DNA from: Candidatus Latescibacterota bacterium
GTDB taxonomy: Bacteria; Krumholzibacteriota; Krumholzibacteriia; Krumholzibacteriales; WJIX01
Assembly: GCA_030643145.1 (NCBI GenBank)
Contig: DAOWMJ010000027.1
Coordinates: forward strand, 1 to 13,640
DNA length: 13,640 bases
Reading direction: 5' to 3'
In this document: in pieces, positions 8,496 through 13,640 of the stretch
How the letters are laid out: every line of letters starts with the position of its first letter
Numbering within the stretch: position 1 is the stretch's first letter
Notes under the pieces: model-generated
The model's input: the letters and a program-made list of their open reading frames with translations, nothing else
Database searches by the model: none
What the model was told of the DNA's origin: nothing
Program-made: the position numbers and the translations under genes

Positions 8496-9770
8496 TTAAA
8501 AACAGATTTGAGCCATAACAAAGAAATGATCATGCGGCCCGAACTGTCCCCAGTCCTCTCTATCCAGGTCGATCGTCTCTATCACCCGCACACTGCTTCC
8601 ACCCCTTGTTACGATCTCCCACATCAGCTTGAACCTGTTTTCCCATCTCAGATCAGAACCGGCGTTCATCCCTGTTCTGACTGATTCATACCTGTCAGAC
8701 AAAAATCCCGCTTCCAGTATATGAGCCGGGGATATCATAAACCGAGCCGTGAAAAAGGGCAGTATCTCTTTCTTCTCAAACTCTCCCGCCTCAAGGCCTT
8801 CCCGGCGCCATCTTTCCCTCCGAAACTGAACCCCGGCCCTGAAAGCCAGGCCCTCTCCGCCCGGAAAATCCGGACGCTGTGGCAAACCGCCCGGATACCA
8901 CCAGATATACGGCAGCAGTTCAACAATCTCATGTGTCTCTTCACTCTCATCGCGGCCATTATAAAATTCGGCAACTTTCATATCGAAGCCCAACATAAAT
9001 TTATCCGGCATATCCCTTTCTACCCACCCCTGCAGAGATCTGCCGTACCCCGCGGCGGAATAATTGTCACCCGGATTATCAAGAAAATTGTATTCCTTCT
9101 CCCAGCGATAGGAAAAGAAGGCGTTAAGGCCAAAGCGCAATAAATTGCCGGCCTCCTCGCGCATCTGAAAAGTAAATTCCAAGGGCTGTGTGGAATAGAT
9201 GTTCTCTTCGCACTCTATGGCATCTCCATGCTCATAGGCAAAGTTGTTCGCGAAGTCGCGAACTCTCATAATCAGTTTGAGATACCTGTTGATAGCTGTT
9301 CTGCGCTGAATCCCCACTCCAATATCATTCTCCCTCTTCCAGAAAGCCGGTTCCAGATAGAAGGAGAAGTAGTAACGCGGGGAAAAATTCCATTCGATTT
9401 CGATTTCGTTCCTTGTACCGTTATCCTCAGCAAGAGTATTGCGGTTATCCAGCCAGTACCGGAAACGAAAATTTTCTGAGAGAGAGGCGGAAAACTTCAG
9501 CGACTGCCGAAGAAACCATTGCTCGACATTAAGACTGCCGGTACTGAAATTATACACATTATCGGATCGATCCCACACTTCCCTCCAACCGTGATCGGTC
9601 CGAATTGTAAGCATATCCAGGTAATATTCGCTGTCATATTTCTCCGGTTCCTCTGGGGAGGTATTTCTAAAGGAGTGATCGGCCGCGGCGGTCCAAGGCG
9701 CGTGCGCCATCAAGATCACCGCCGCCAGGAAAGAGGTCAACATCGGGCGAAAATGTCTTCTAAAACTCAT
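8496..9770 (-). CDS. Putative outer-membrane beta-barrel protein
   Basis: The protein of about 424 residues has an N-terminal signal peptide (basic MSFRRHFRP, hydrophobic core, cleavage probably after APWTAAA). The mature part is rich in alternating aromatic and charged strands (for example RFRYWLDNR, YYFSFYLEPAFW) and ends in FFVMAQICF. A final aromatic residue is the usual BAM recognition signal of outer-membrane barrels. I do not recognise a named family; porin-like or a structural barrel is an inference. The ATG at 9770 is preferred; a TTG at 9788 in the same frame would add six residues, and an ATG at 9725 would shorten the n-region. None has a clear Shine-Dalgarno sequence. It lies 98 bp downstream of the dipeptidase on the same strand and may be co-transcribed with it. 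It runs convergently into the ABC operon with only 25 bp between the stop codons. Confidence 0.7.
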   Translation of the reverse strand: MSFRRHFRPMLTSFLAAVILMAHAPWTAAADHSFRNTSPEEPEKYDSEYYLDMLTIRTDHGWREVWDRSDNVYNFSTGSLNVEQWFLRQSLKFSASLSENFRFRYWLDNRNTLAEDNGTRNEIEIEWNFSPRYYFSFYLEPAFWKRENDIGVGIQRRTAINRYLKLIMRVRDFANNFAYEHGDAIECEENIYSTQPLEFTFQMREEAGNLLRFGLNAFFSYRWEKEYNFLDNPGDNYSAAGYGRSLQGWVERDMPDKFMLGFDMKVAEFYNGRDESEETHEIVELLPYIWWYPGGLPQRPDFPGGEGLAFRAGVQFRRERWRREGLEAGEFEKKEILPFFTARFMISPAHILEAGFLSDRYESVRTGMNAGSDLRWENRFKLMWEIVTRGGSSVRVIETIDLDREDWGQFGPHDHFFVMAQICF

Positions 9771-9828
9771 CGCGGCACTTCGGGTCAAGTGAAAAACCAG
9801 GAAACCCTTTCTATTAAAAGGATTCTAT

Positions 9829-9847
9829 CACTTTCCACCCGAAAGTA
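9829..9847 (-). promoter_or_regulatory. Hairpin between dipeptidase and outer-membrane protein genes
   Basis: ACTTTC and GAAAGT form a perfect 6-bp inverted repeat around a 5-nt loop (GGGTG on the minus strand), with a G-U pair possible at the outer end. It lies just after the dipeptidase stop and before the outer-membrane protein gene. On the minus strand TTTT follows about 10 nt later. It could reduce read-through or stabilise the upstream message; it is too short to call a firm terminator. Confidence 0.3.
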
Positions 9848-9868
9848 AATAATTAATAAAGCCGGCAA

Positions 9869-11491
9869 TCACTCAGCGCTTTTCATCTCTTTCATCTTAA
9901 AGTGTTCTCCTCTTTCTTCCACGACCCTTCTGTACCAGGATTTTGGATAACCCGGATGAGTGACTTTGCCAAGTTCATCCTTAAGGTTGCCGTCCATATA
10001 CTTAACGAGAAGATCCTCGCCGAGCCGCCGCCACCGTTGAACGGTTTCATCGGAGACGCGGCAGGAGTATTCAGTCAGATAATCGACCGCCTGCCGGGGA
10101 GACTGTTTGTACAGAGCCAGAGCTGTCTGATCAATCCCGTTCCCGGCGGCAATATATTTTCCTTCCAGTTCTCTCTGGACGATCAGAATATCCTCAATCA
10201 TTTCCGAATAACGGGAATATGCGAAGTTGGATACCCAGTTGAAGACCCAGAAGGCGGAATCCCAGGAAAAGTGATGAAAATCAGCCGTTCCCACAGCGTA
10301 AGAGGCCGGAACCTCGGTGATGCCGCAATATATAGGATTGTAGACTGTGCTGTAAGTATCATCCACTCCGAACCAGATAATCCCCCCGATCGGATCGGGC
10401 AGATGAGAACGTGACTGGGTTACAAAGGAAAATCCGGTCTGCTGGGTCGAGGTCGCCCTTTCATTACAGTACTTCAGGCTGTCCACCTCCCAGACTAGCG
10501 GCCGCCACCTGTAGGGGCAGGAATAGGGACCAGCTCCAAGATCGGAAGTCATCTCGAAGTCAGTACCTGTGAAATGATCCCGCATGAATTCCATTATATC
10601 GTGCACTGAGAGTTTTTTGTCCGGTTTGATAAAGAGAGGCATCGGTTCGGCTCCGTCTACTCCCTTGACATAATCCATACTGAGATTAAGAGAAGGCGCG
10701 GCCCGGTTAAACATCGCGTACACTCTAGATTCACAGAAGCGCAGGGCGCCATAATCAATTGGAGCGTATGCGTCTACAAAACTGAATTCTTTGTCAGTCC
10801 CTTCATAAAAACCCTGCTCTCTCGCGAAGTCGATCACATCGGGGGCATAGAGACAATTATCTTTGTCCTTCAGGGGAAAACGCCTTATCCTGGCCTGATT
10901 GGCGTGCGCGGATATATATCCGTCGGGGATTCTGCGGGCAACCCATACCGCCCCTCTGTTAGCGGGTCCCTTTCCGATTATATCCATAAACCATACTTCC
11001 TCGGGGCCGGCTATGGAAAAAGATTCACCGGAACTGTAATAGCCGAACCTGCTGACCAGATCTCCGATAACCTCTATAGCCTCACGCGCGGTCTTCGCCC
11101 TCTGAAGAGCCAGAAACATCAAACTGCCGTAATCGATAACAGCCGTACTGTCCCGAAGTCCCTTCCTGCCTCCCCAGGTTGTTTCACCGATCGTGACCTG
11201 ATGCTCATTCATTAATCCCACAACATTATATGTGTGAGATACCTGAGGTATTTTGCCAAGGTGCTTCCCCGTGTCCCAATCATATATATCAAGCATTGTC
11301 CCAGGTTGATAATCGCACGCGGGTTGGTGATACAGCTCACCGTAAAGAGTATGTGAATCGGCGGAATAAGATATCATAGTCGAACCGTCAACCGAGGCTC
11401 CCTTGGTAACAAGATAGTTCGTGCAGGCATCCGCTTCGATAACCGGCAGCATGAGAGAAAACAGGAAGAAAACAGTCAGAACCTTTTTCAT
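9869..11491 (-). CDS. Secreted C69-family dipeptidase (PepD-like Ntn hydrolase)
   Basis: The 540-residue protein has a signal peptide (MKKVLTVFFLFSLMLPVIEADA) ending exactly before Cys23. The following ACTNYLVTKGAS, DGSTM and DSH are the N-terminal hallmarks of peptidase family C69 (formerly U34), in which the exposed cysteine is the N-terminal nucleophile. Other family-like stretches are WGGRKGLRDSTAVIDYGSL (about 105-125) and GEEVWFMDIIGKGPANRG-like sequence (about 165). Known members hydrolyse dipeptides with broad specificity. Here signal peptidase cleavage after Ala22 would itself free Cys23, so activation is probably coupled to export to the periplasm. AAAGG, 6 bases before the ATG, supports this start. 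The residues before Cys23 (ADA) do not make a lipobox, so a lipoprotein is unlikely. The outer-membrane protein gene lies downstream. Length and motifs look intact. Confidence 0.88.
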   Translation of the reverse strand: MKKVLTVFFLFSLMLPVIEADACTNYLVTKGASVDGSTMISYSADSHTLYGELYHQPACDYQPGTMLDIYDWDTGKHLGKIPQVSHTYNVVGLMNEHQVTIGETTWGGRKGLRDSTAVIDYGSLMFLALQRAKTAREAIEVIGDLVSRFGYYSSGESFSIAGPEEVWFMDIIGKGPANRGAVWVARRIPDGYISAHANQARIRRFPLKDKDNCLYAPDVIDFAREQGFYEGTDKEFSFVDAYAPIDYGALRFCESRVYAMFNRAAPSLNLSMDYVKGVDGAEPMPLFIKPDKKLSVHDIMEFMRDHFTGTDFEMTSDLGAGPYSCPYRWRPLVWEVDSLKYCNERATSTQQTGFSFVTQSRSHLPDPIGGIIWFGVDDTYSTVYNPIYCGITEVPASYAVGTADFHHFSWDSAFWVFNWVSNFAYSRYSEMIEDILIVQRELEGKYIAAGNGIDQTALALYKQSPRQAVDYLTEYSCRVSDETVQRWRRLGEDLLVKYMDGNLKDELGKVTHPGYPKSWYRRVVEERGEHFKMKEMKSAE

Positions 11492-11543
11492 AGGTAACCT
11501 TTCTTGGCAAAAAAAAACGAAAGCTCTTTAATTTCTAACAGAA

Positions 11544-11572
11544 GCAATATCATTAATATAGTGTGCTGTCAA
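11544..11572 (-). promoter_or_regulatory. Probable promoter of the dipeptidase gene
   Basis: On the minus strand a perfect TTGACA (11572 down to 11567) is followed after 17 bp by TATTGC (11549-11544), a weak -10. The predicted start of transcription is near 11537, giving a leader of about 46 nt that contains the AAAGG ribosome binding site. The strong -35 and correct spacing support it; the poor -10 lowers confidence. Confidence 0.4.
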
Positions 11573-11627
11573 GGCTTCAAGTTCAAGGGATAATTAAGCT
11601 TTAGAATACCCAGGCGTAACCCAACCA

Positions 11628-11646
11628 CGGGAAAAATTATTCCCCG
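11628..11646 (-). terminator. Hairpin just after hipT
   Basis: On the minus strand CGGGGAA and TTTCCCG can pair (7 bp with one G-U) around the loop TAATT, beginning 6 bases after the hipT stop codon. The stem is plausible for a transcript end, but no U tract follows directly, so it may act with Rho or protect the 3' end. Confidence 0.35.
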
Positions 11647-11651
11647 CATGA

Positions 11652-12575
11652 TTAAACAATTCGGTCAAATCTTTCTGAAAACAATTCTACATACTTTTCC
11701 TTCATATCATTTGTTAAGAAAGAAATATTAATCAACTTTTCCAAATCCTGCTTCGTATTGATAAGATTTCGCATTTCCGACTTAATTGTCTTATCCGTTA
11801 ATTTCATTTTCTCTATTCCATAATATTCTACCAAATCTTTTCTTTCGATCTTTCGTTTTTTCCCTGCTAATGATAATGCCATTTCTTCAACAGCTTTTCC
11901 CATGGAAATAGTAGAATTGAGCAGGTCATATGCGGGACTGAGTTCTACCTTTTTCTCTCTAGTTATCAAACTGAAATTTTTCAAATGCATATCTTCATTT
12001 CCGGTAAGGAAACAGAATAGCACTCTACGGAATAATCTTCTCTTTTCAAGAAGAGGGAAAGTGCAATAATTTTCAATTACAGGAATTAACTTTTCCATTG
12101 ACCAATTATATTTTGTATCTCTTGTATTTCCTGTTAATTGCGCGAAATCTTCAACATGATATTTTTTGTTTTTGCCGTACCTGTCAAATCGTTTGATAAA
12201 ATAACTGAAACTTCCATCTTTTGAATGAATCAATCCGGATAGAGGAACTTCAATTCCAAAGATTTTAGACATTTTCATCGTCAGATCTTCATTTTCAGGA
12301 ACTTGCCTGAAAACATCACTTTGCGGCTTGATGATGAAAGTTCCCTTTTGGTCCACCACATCCAATGATCTGTTTTTTATTGATAGTTTTGCGCTAAGTT
12401 TGGGTTGGCCCCCCTGGATTGACATTTTCCCGGATCTTAATGCCGCCTCTATTCTCTGCTCCTGCGCGGTGAAAGGTAAATCGGCAAGACCAGTTAATCT
12501 TGGCGATAATTTCGCAAGCCCTGGTTTGCTGTATTTGTCTTCGCATAATTGATATGTTATTGGACATCTATTCAT
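11652..12575 (-). CDS. hipT: HipT-type serine/threonine kinase toxin (split HipA, core kinase)
   Basis: The 307-residue protein opens with MNRCPITY, the N-terminus I recall for stand-alone HipA-kinase proteins of this group. It has the flexible phosphorylation/glycine loop MSIQGGQPKL (51-60), the ATP lysine in FIIKP (Lys83), the catalytic loop GNEDMHLKN (192-200; Asp195 the expected base) and the metal-binding Asp217 in AYDLLN. All essential HipA-kinase residues are present, so it should be active. The best-studied relative, HipT of E. coli O127, phosphorylates tryptophanyl-tRNA synthetase; the target here is not known. The N-subdomain of classical HipA is absent and is encoded by the preceding gene. 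The loop reads SIQ where E. coli HipT has SIS, so the second phosphoserine is missing. The ATG at 12575 overlaps the hipS stop by 8 bp, indicating translational coupling; a TTG at 12581 would add two residues. Confidence 0.88.
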   Translation of the reverse strand: MNRCPITYQLCEDKYSKPGLAKLSPRLTGLADLPFTAQEQRIEAALRSGKMSIQGGQPKLSAKLSIKNRSLDVVDQKGTFIIKPQSDVFRQVPENEDLTMKMSKIFGIEVPLSGLIHSKDGSFSYFIKRFDRYGKNKKYHVEDFAQLTGNTRDTKYNWSMEKLIPVIENYCTFPLLEKRRLFRRVLFCFLTGNEDMHLKNFSLITREKKVELSPAYDLLNSTISMGKAVEEMALSLAGKKRKIERKDLVEYYGIEKMKLTDKTIKSEMRNLINTKQDLEKLINISFLTNDMKEKYVELFSERFDRIV

Positions 12576-12882
12576 CGGCAATTTCTTCTATAGTTACAGC
12601 GCCAACTAAATCCGCTCCGACCACCACTAACTGTGTGAAATAATCATCTCTATCAATTTTATACTTTTTCAACAATCCTTCTAATTGGATACCTTCAGGA
12701 AGCAAACCATCAAAAAAGGGTGGAAATTCATTAAATTCATAAAATTTATCAATTGAAGGCATGGTTAGAGAAATCGGAGAACTATTATAGCTTTCATCAT
12801 ATTGAAAAATATAATGCCGCGAACTTTCTTCAACAAAAATTCCGGCTCTGATGTTATGAATTTTGACTAATGCTTTTCTCAT
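12568..12882 (-). CDS. hipS: HipS-type small subunit (HipA N-terminal subdomain)
   Basis: The 104-residue protein corresponds to the N-subdomain 1 of HipA and nothing more. It shows the family features FPPFFDGLLPEG (53-64), LLKKYKIDRDDYF (70-82) and VGADLVGAVTI (88-98). In the E. coli HipBST module HipS, not HipB, neutralises the kinase. That role is inferred here from domain content and order. It overlaps hipB by 29 bp at its start and hipT by 8 bp at its end. GGAAGAG directly before the ATG is a Shine-Dalgarno candidate, though very close to it. The alternative, a HipA broken by frameshift, is unlikely because both halves keep family-like ends and starts. Confidence 0.85.
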   Translation of the reverse strand: MRKALVKIHNIRAGIFVEESSRHYIFQYDESYNSSPISLTMPSIDKFYEFNEFPPFFDGLLPEGIQLEGLLKKYKIDRDDYFTQLVVVGADLVGAVTIEEIADE

Positions 12883-13096
12883 ACTCTTCCATTAATGGGC
12901 TTTGAAATTTAATATCGATGTTCAATGCCTCTAAAATAGATATGATAGTTGACCATTTAACTGTCTGTTTACCTTTTTCCAGGTCGTATATCACAGTTTT
13001 TCCAACACCGGCTAATTCAGCCAATTCATTTCTGCTTAATTTAGCCTGCTTCCTATGGAATAAAATCATTTTATGCAGTTCATATTTTACTGTCAT
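12854..13096 (-). CDS. hipB: HipB-type helix-turn-helix antitoxin/repressor
   Basis: The 80-residue Cro/CI-type protein has its HTH at about residues 10-65 (LSRNELAELAGVGKTVIYDLEKGKQ is the core). Such HipB proteins dimerise, bind palindromic operators in their own promoter and recruit the Hip kinase complex. It is the first gene of the hipB-hipS-hipT operon and shares 29 bp with hipS. The ATG at 13096 sits seven bases after a -10-like TATTCT, leaving no room for a ribosome binding site, so translation from a leaderless mRNA is likely. An alternative start at Met10 (13069) would cut the first helix. Three palindromes upstream are the likely binding sites. Confidence 0.88.
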   Translation of the reverse strand: MTVKYELHKMILFHRKQAKLSRNELAELAGVGKTVIYDLEKGKQTVKWSTIISILEALNIDIKFQSPLMEEYEKSISQNS

Positions 13097-13104
13097 AACG
13101 GTAG
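13087..13104. promoter_or_regulatory. Operator-like palindrome 1 (overlaps hipB start and -10)
   Basis: TTACTG-TCATAA-CGGTAG. The flanks ATATT and AATAT extend the symmetry, so 9 of 11 arm positions from 82 to 109 (13082-13109) pair. It covers the hipB ATG and the downstream end of the -10 element, so a bound repressor would block transcription directly. It shares its left half and N6 gap with two further sites. Confidence 0.5.
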
Positions 13105-13131
13105 AATATATGATAATTTTGAAAATGTCAA
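13103..13131 (-). promoter_or_regulatory. hipBST promoter, leaderless geometry
   Basis: On the minus strand TTGACA (13131-13126), a 17-bp spacer and TATTCT (13108-13103) are followed by six bases and the hipB ATG. Predicted transcription start coincides with the ATG. The spacer and -35 contain ATTTTGAAAAT, a small palindrome. Operator-like sites flank and overlap the promoter. Confidence 0.6.
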
Positions 13132-13158
13132 TACTTTTATTATAATAATTGAGGATAT

Positions 13159-13176
13159 TTACTGATTTAGCAGTAA
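13159..13176. promoter_or_regulatory. Operator-like palindrome 2
   Basis: TTACTG-ATTTAG-CAGTAA, a perfect 6-bp inverted repeat with a 6-bp gap. Its centre is 72 bp from that of the site at the hipB start, about seven helical turns, and it lies upstream of the -35 element. It is the best match of the three to a common pattern. Confidence 0.5.
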
Positions 13177-13180
13177 TTAT

Positions 13181-13195
13181 TATCCTTTTAGGATA
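13181..13195. promoter_or_regulatory. TATCC-N5-GGATA palindrome
   Basis: TATCCTTTTAGGATA is a perfect inverted repeat (TATCCT-TTT-AGGATA). The half sites TATCC and GGATA are those known from E. coli HipB operators, where the gap is 8 bp; here it is 5. It lies between two of the TTACTG-type palindromes. It may be a second class of regulatory site or chance. Confidence 0.3.
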
Positions 13196-13229
13196 AGTTT
13201 AACGAATATTCAAGAATAAATGCTATGAA

Positions 13230-13247
13230 TTACTGCTAGAGCCGTAA
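13230..13247. promoter_or_regulatory. Operator-like palindrome 3
   Basis: TTACTG-CTAGAG-CCGTAA; 5 of 6 arm positions pair. Its centre is 71 bp from that of palindrome 2. Together with 13168-13178 it also makes an 11-bp inverted repeat (TAGCAGTAATT / AATTACTGCTA), which is explained by the shared operator halves. Confidence 0.45.
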
Positions 13248-13321
13248 TATTATAGGTGCTGTAAACTGTTGTAGCCTGCACCTTCTTCTGTGATCGATTT
13301 GTACCTGAATAATTAAAGGTT

Positions 13322-13351
13322 TTGACAAAAAACAGATGAGAAAGCTACAAT
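13322..13351 (+). promoter_or_regulatory. Promoter facing away from hipBST (candidate small RNA)
   Basis: TTGACA at 13322-13327, an 18-bp spacer, then TACAAT at 13346-13351: a full -35 and a 5-of-6 -10. Predicted start is near 13358. No open reading frame of useful length follows, so a non-coding transcript is the likeliest product. Confidence 0.5.
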
Positions 13352-13357
13352 CAAATC

Positions 13358-13448
13358 AGTTAACACTTATGAGGCCTCCCCCCTACCCCCCGTAATCTCT
13401 TAAACTCAAATCAAACAAAAAGCAAGGGCATATATAGCCCATTTTTTT
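13358..13448 (+). ncRNA. Candidate small RNA of about 90 nt with C-rich anti-Shine-Dalgarno stretch
   Basis: This stretch runs from the predicted start of the promoter at 13322-13351 to a GC hairpin with T7. It holds GAGGCCTC (self-complementary) running into CCTCCCCCC-TA-CCCCCC (13375-13391). Such C-rich single-stranded runs in bacterial small RNAs pair with ribosome binding sites. No protein is encoded. The call rests only on promoter plus terminator plus motif; no known RNA family is recognised. It points away from the hipBST operon. Confidence 0.35.
13426..13448 (+). terminator. Short intrinsic terminator-like hairpin
   Basis: GGGC-ATATATA-GCCC (13426-13440) is followed by A and seven T (13442-13448). 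The T tract is good, but the stem has only four base pairs, all G-C. No plus-strand protein gene precedes it closely, which is why it is linked to the small-RNA candidate. Confidence 0.4.
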
Positions 13449-13640
13449 CAAAAGCTATACTGGATCATATAAGAAATATCTGACTTTAGAGACATGAAAA
13501 GTGTGTAAATATGTATAAATCTGCTACCCCCCTAAACACTTTATCCTAACCTCTTACACCAACAGGGAATACAAGCATAAAAGGTCAAAAATATAATAAT
13601 TTACACACATGGGGTAACACTTTTTTGATGCTGAAAAATC
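13449..13640. other. AT-rich right end without genes; short repeats
   Basis: No open reading frame with coding character was seen on either strand. It holds a 10-bp inverted repeat, GTGTGTAAAT (13501-13510) and ATTTACACAC (13599-13608), enclosing 88 bp. TACCCCCC (13525-13532) is a second copy of the C6 motif at 13384-13391. AACACTT recurs with small changes near 13362, 13536 and 13617. The role is unknown; it may be the edge of a transferred segment or the 3' flank of a gene beyond the window. Confidence 0.3.

Noticed and set aside
8471..8515. Bidirectional terminator between the convergent ABC permease and outer-membrane protein genes
   Set aside because: Only 25 bp separate the stop codons; GTTTTAAAAAC has no usable loop and AGATCT is too short, so no stable hairpin with a T tract was found.
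9902..10414. A 170-codon plus-strand reading frame opposite the dipeptidase
   Set aside because: The minus-strand gene carries signal peptide and family motifs; the opposite frame has no domain and low-complexity composition.
12568..12882. hipS and hipT as a single HipA gene broken by a frameshift
   Set aside because: The small protein is a complete N-subdomain, the kinase has its own typical MNRCPITY start, and the 8-bp stop/start overlap and gene order are those of HipBST modules.
12918..13145. Plus-strand reading frame antisense to hipB
   Set aside because: It is the complement of a clear HTH gene and its promoter, with no ribosome binding site or domain.
13302..13319. A fourth operator one spacing unit beyond 13230
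   Set aside because: TACCTG-AATAAT-TAAAGG matches the left half at 4 of 6 bases and the right half at only 1 of 6; not better than chance.
13371..13391. CRISPR repeat or G-quadruplex array on the minus strand at the C6 runs
   Set aside because: Only two adjacent six-base runs and one distant copy exist; there is no regular repeat-spacer pattern and too few separate G runs for a convincing quadruplex.

Overview
The window comes from a Gram-negative (diderm) bacterium. Evidence for an outer membrane is a secreted beta-barrel-like protein ending in phenylalanine and a signal-peptide C69 dipeptidase. A domain-shuffled ADP-forming acyl-CoA synthetase, a GT-C glycosyltransferase carrying TPRs and an ABC permease fused to peptidase-like and golvesin-like domains would fit an FCB-type or poorly sampled candidate phylum, but no marker gene fixes the taxon. 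No rRNA, tRNA, CRISPR array, insertion sequence or phage gene was seen.

Layout, left to right. (1) Positions 1-1940, plus strand: an acyl-CoA synthetase (ADP-forming) cut by the window edge, with its ATP-grasp part before its CoA-binding part. (2) Positions 2051-3972, plus: a GT-C membrane glycosyltransferase with C-terminal TPRs. It is driven by a textbook promoter (TTGACA, 17 bp, TATAAT) so close to the ATG that the mRNA should be leaderless. (3) Positions 4169-8470, plus: a two-gene ABC-2 exporter. The permease is a 1119-residue fusion of a membrane domain, an M1-aminopeptidase-like domain that has lost its zinc site, and a golvesin-C-like beta domain. (4) Positions 8496-11491, minus: a secreted C69-type dipeptidase followed by a beta-barrel-like outer-membrane protein, convergent with the ABC operon. 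(5) Positions 11652-13096, minus: a tightly overlapping hipB-hipS-hipT operon, a split-HipA tripartite toxin-antitoxin module. It is visibly more AT-rich than the rest and looks like a transferred accessory module. (6) Positions 13097-13640: about 540 bases without a protein gene but rich in signals.

The most interesting part is the right end. Three 18-bp palindromes of the form TTACTG-N6-CNGTAR lie 72 and 71 bp apart in front of hipB. The first overlaps the hipB -10 element and start codon, so they are good candidates for HipB operators on one face of the helix. The hipB promoter has the same leaderless geometry as the glycosyltransferase promoter (-10 element, six bases, ATG). On the opposite strand, a promoter (TTGACA, 18 bp, TACAAT) and a short GC hairpin followed by T7 bracket about 90 nt holding a CCTCCCCCC/TACCCCCC stretch, a candidate small RNA with anti-Shine-Dalgarno character.

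The genes do not form one pathway. Regions 2-4 share an envelope theme (glycosylation, export, periplasmic peptide hydrolysis, outer membrane), region 1 is energy or acyl-CoA metabolism, and regions 5-6 are a defence or persistence-type island.
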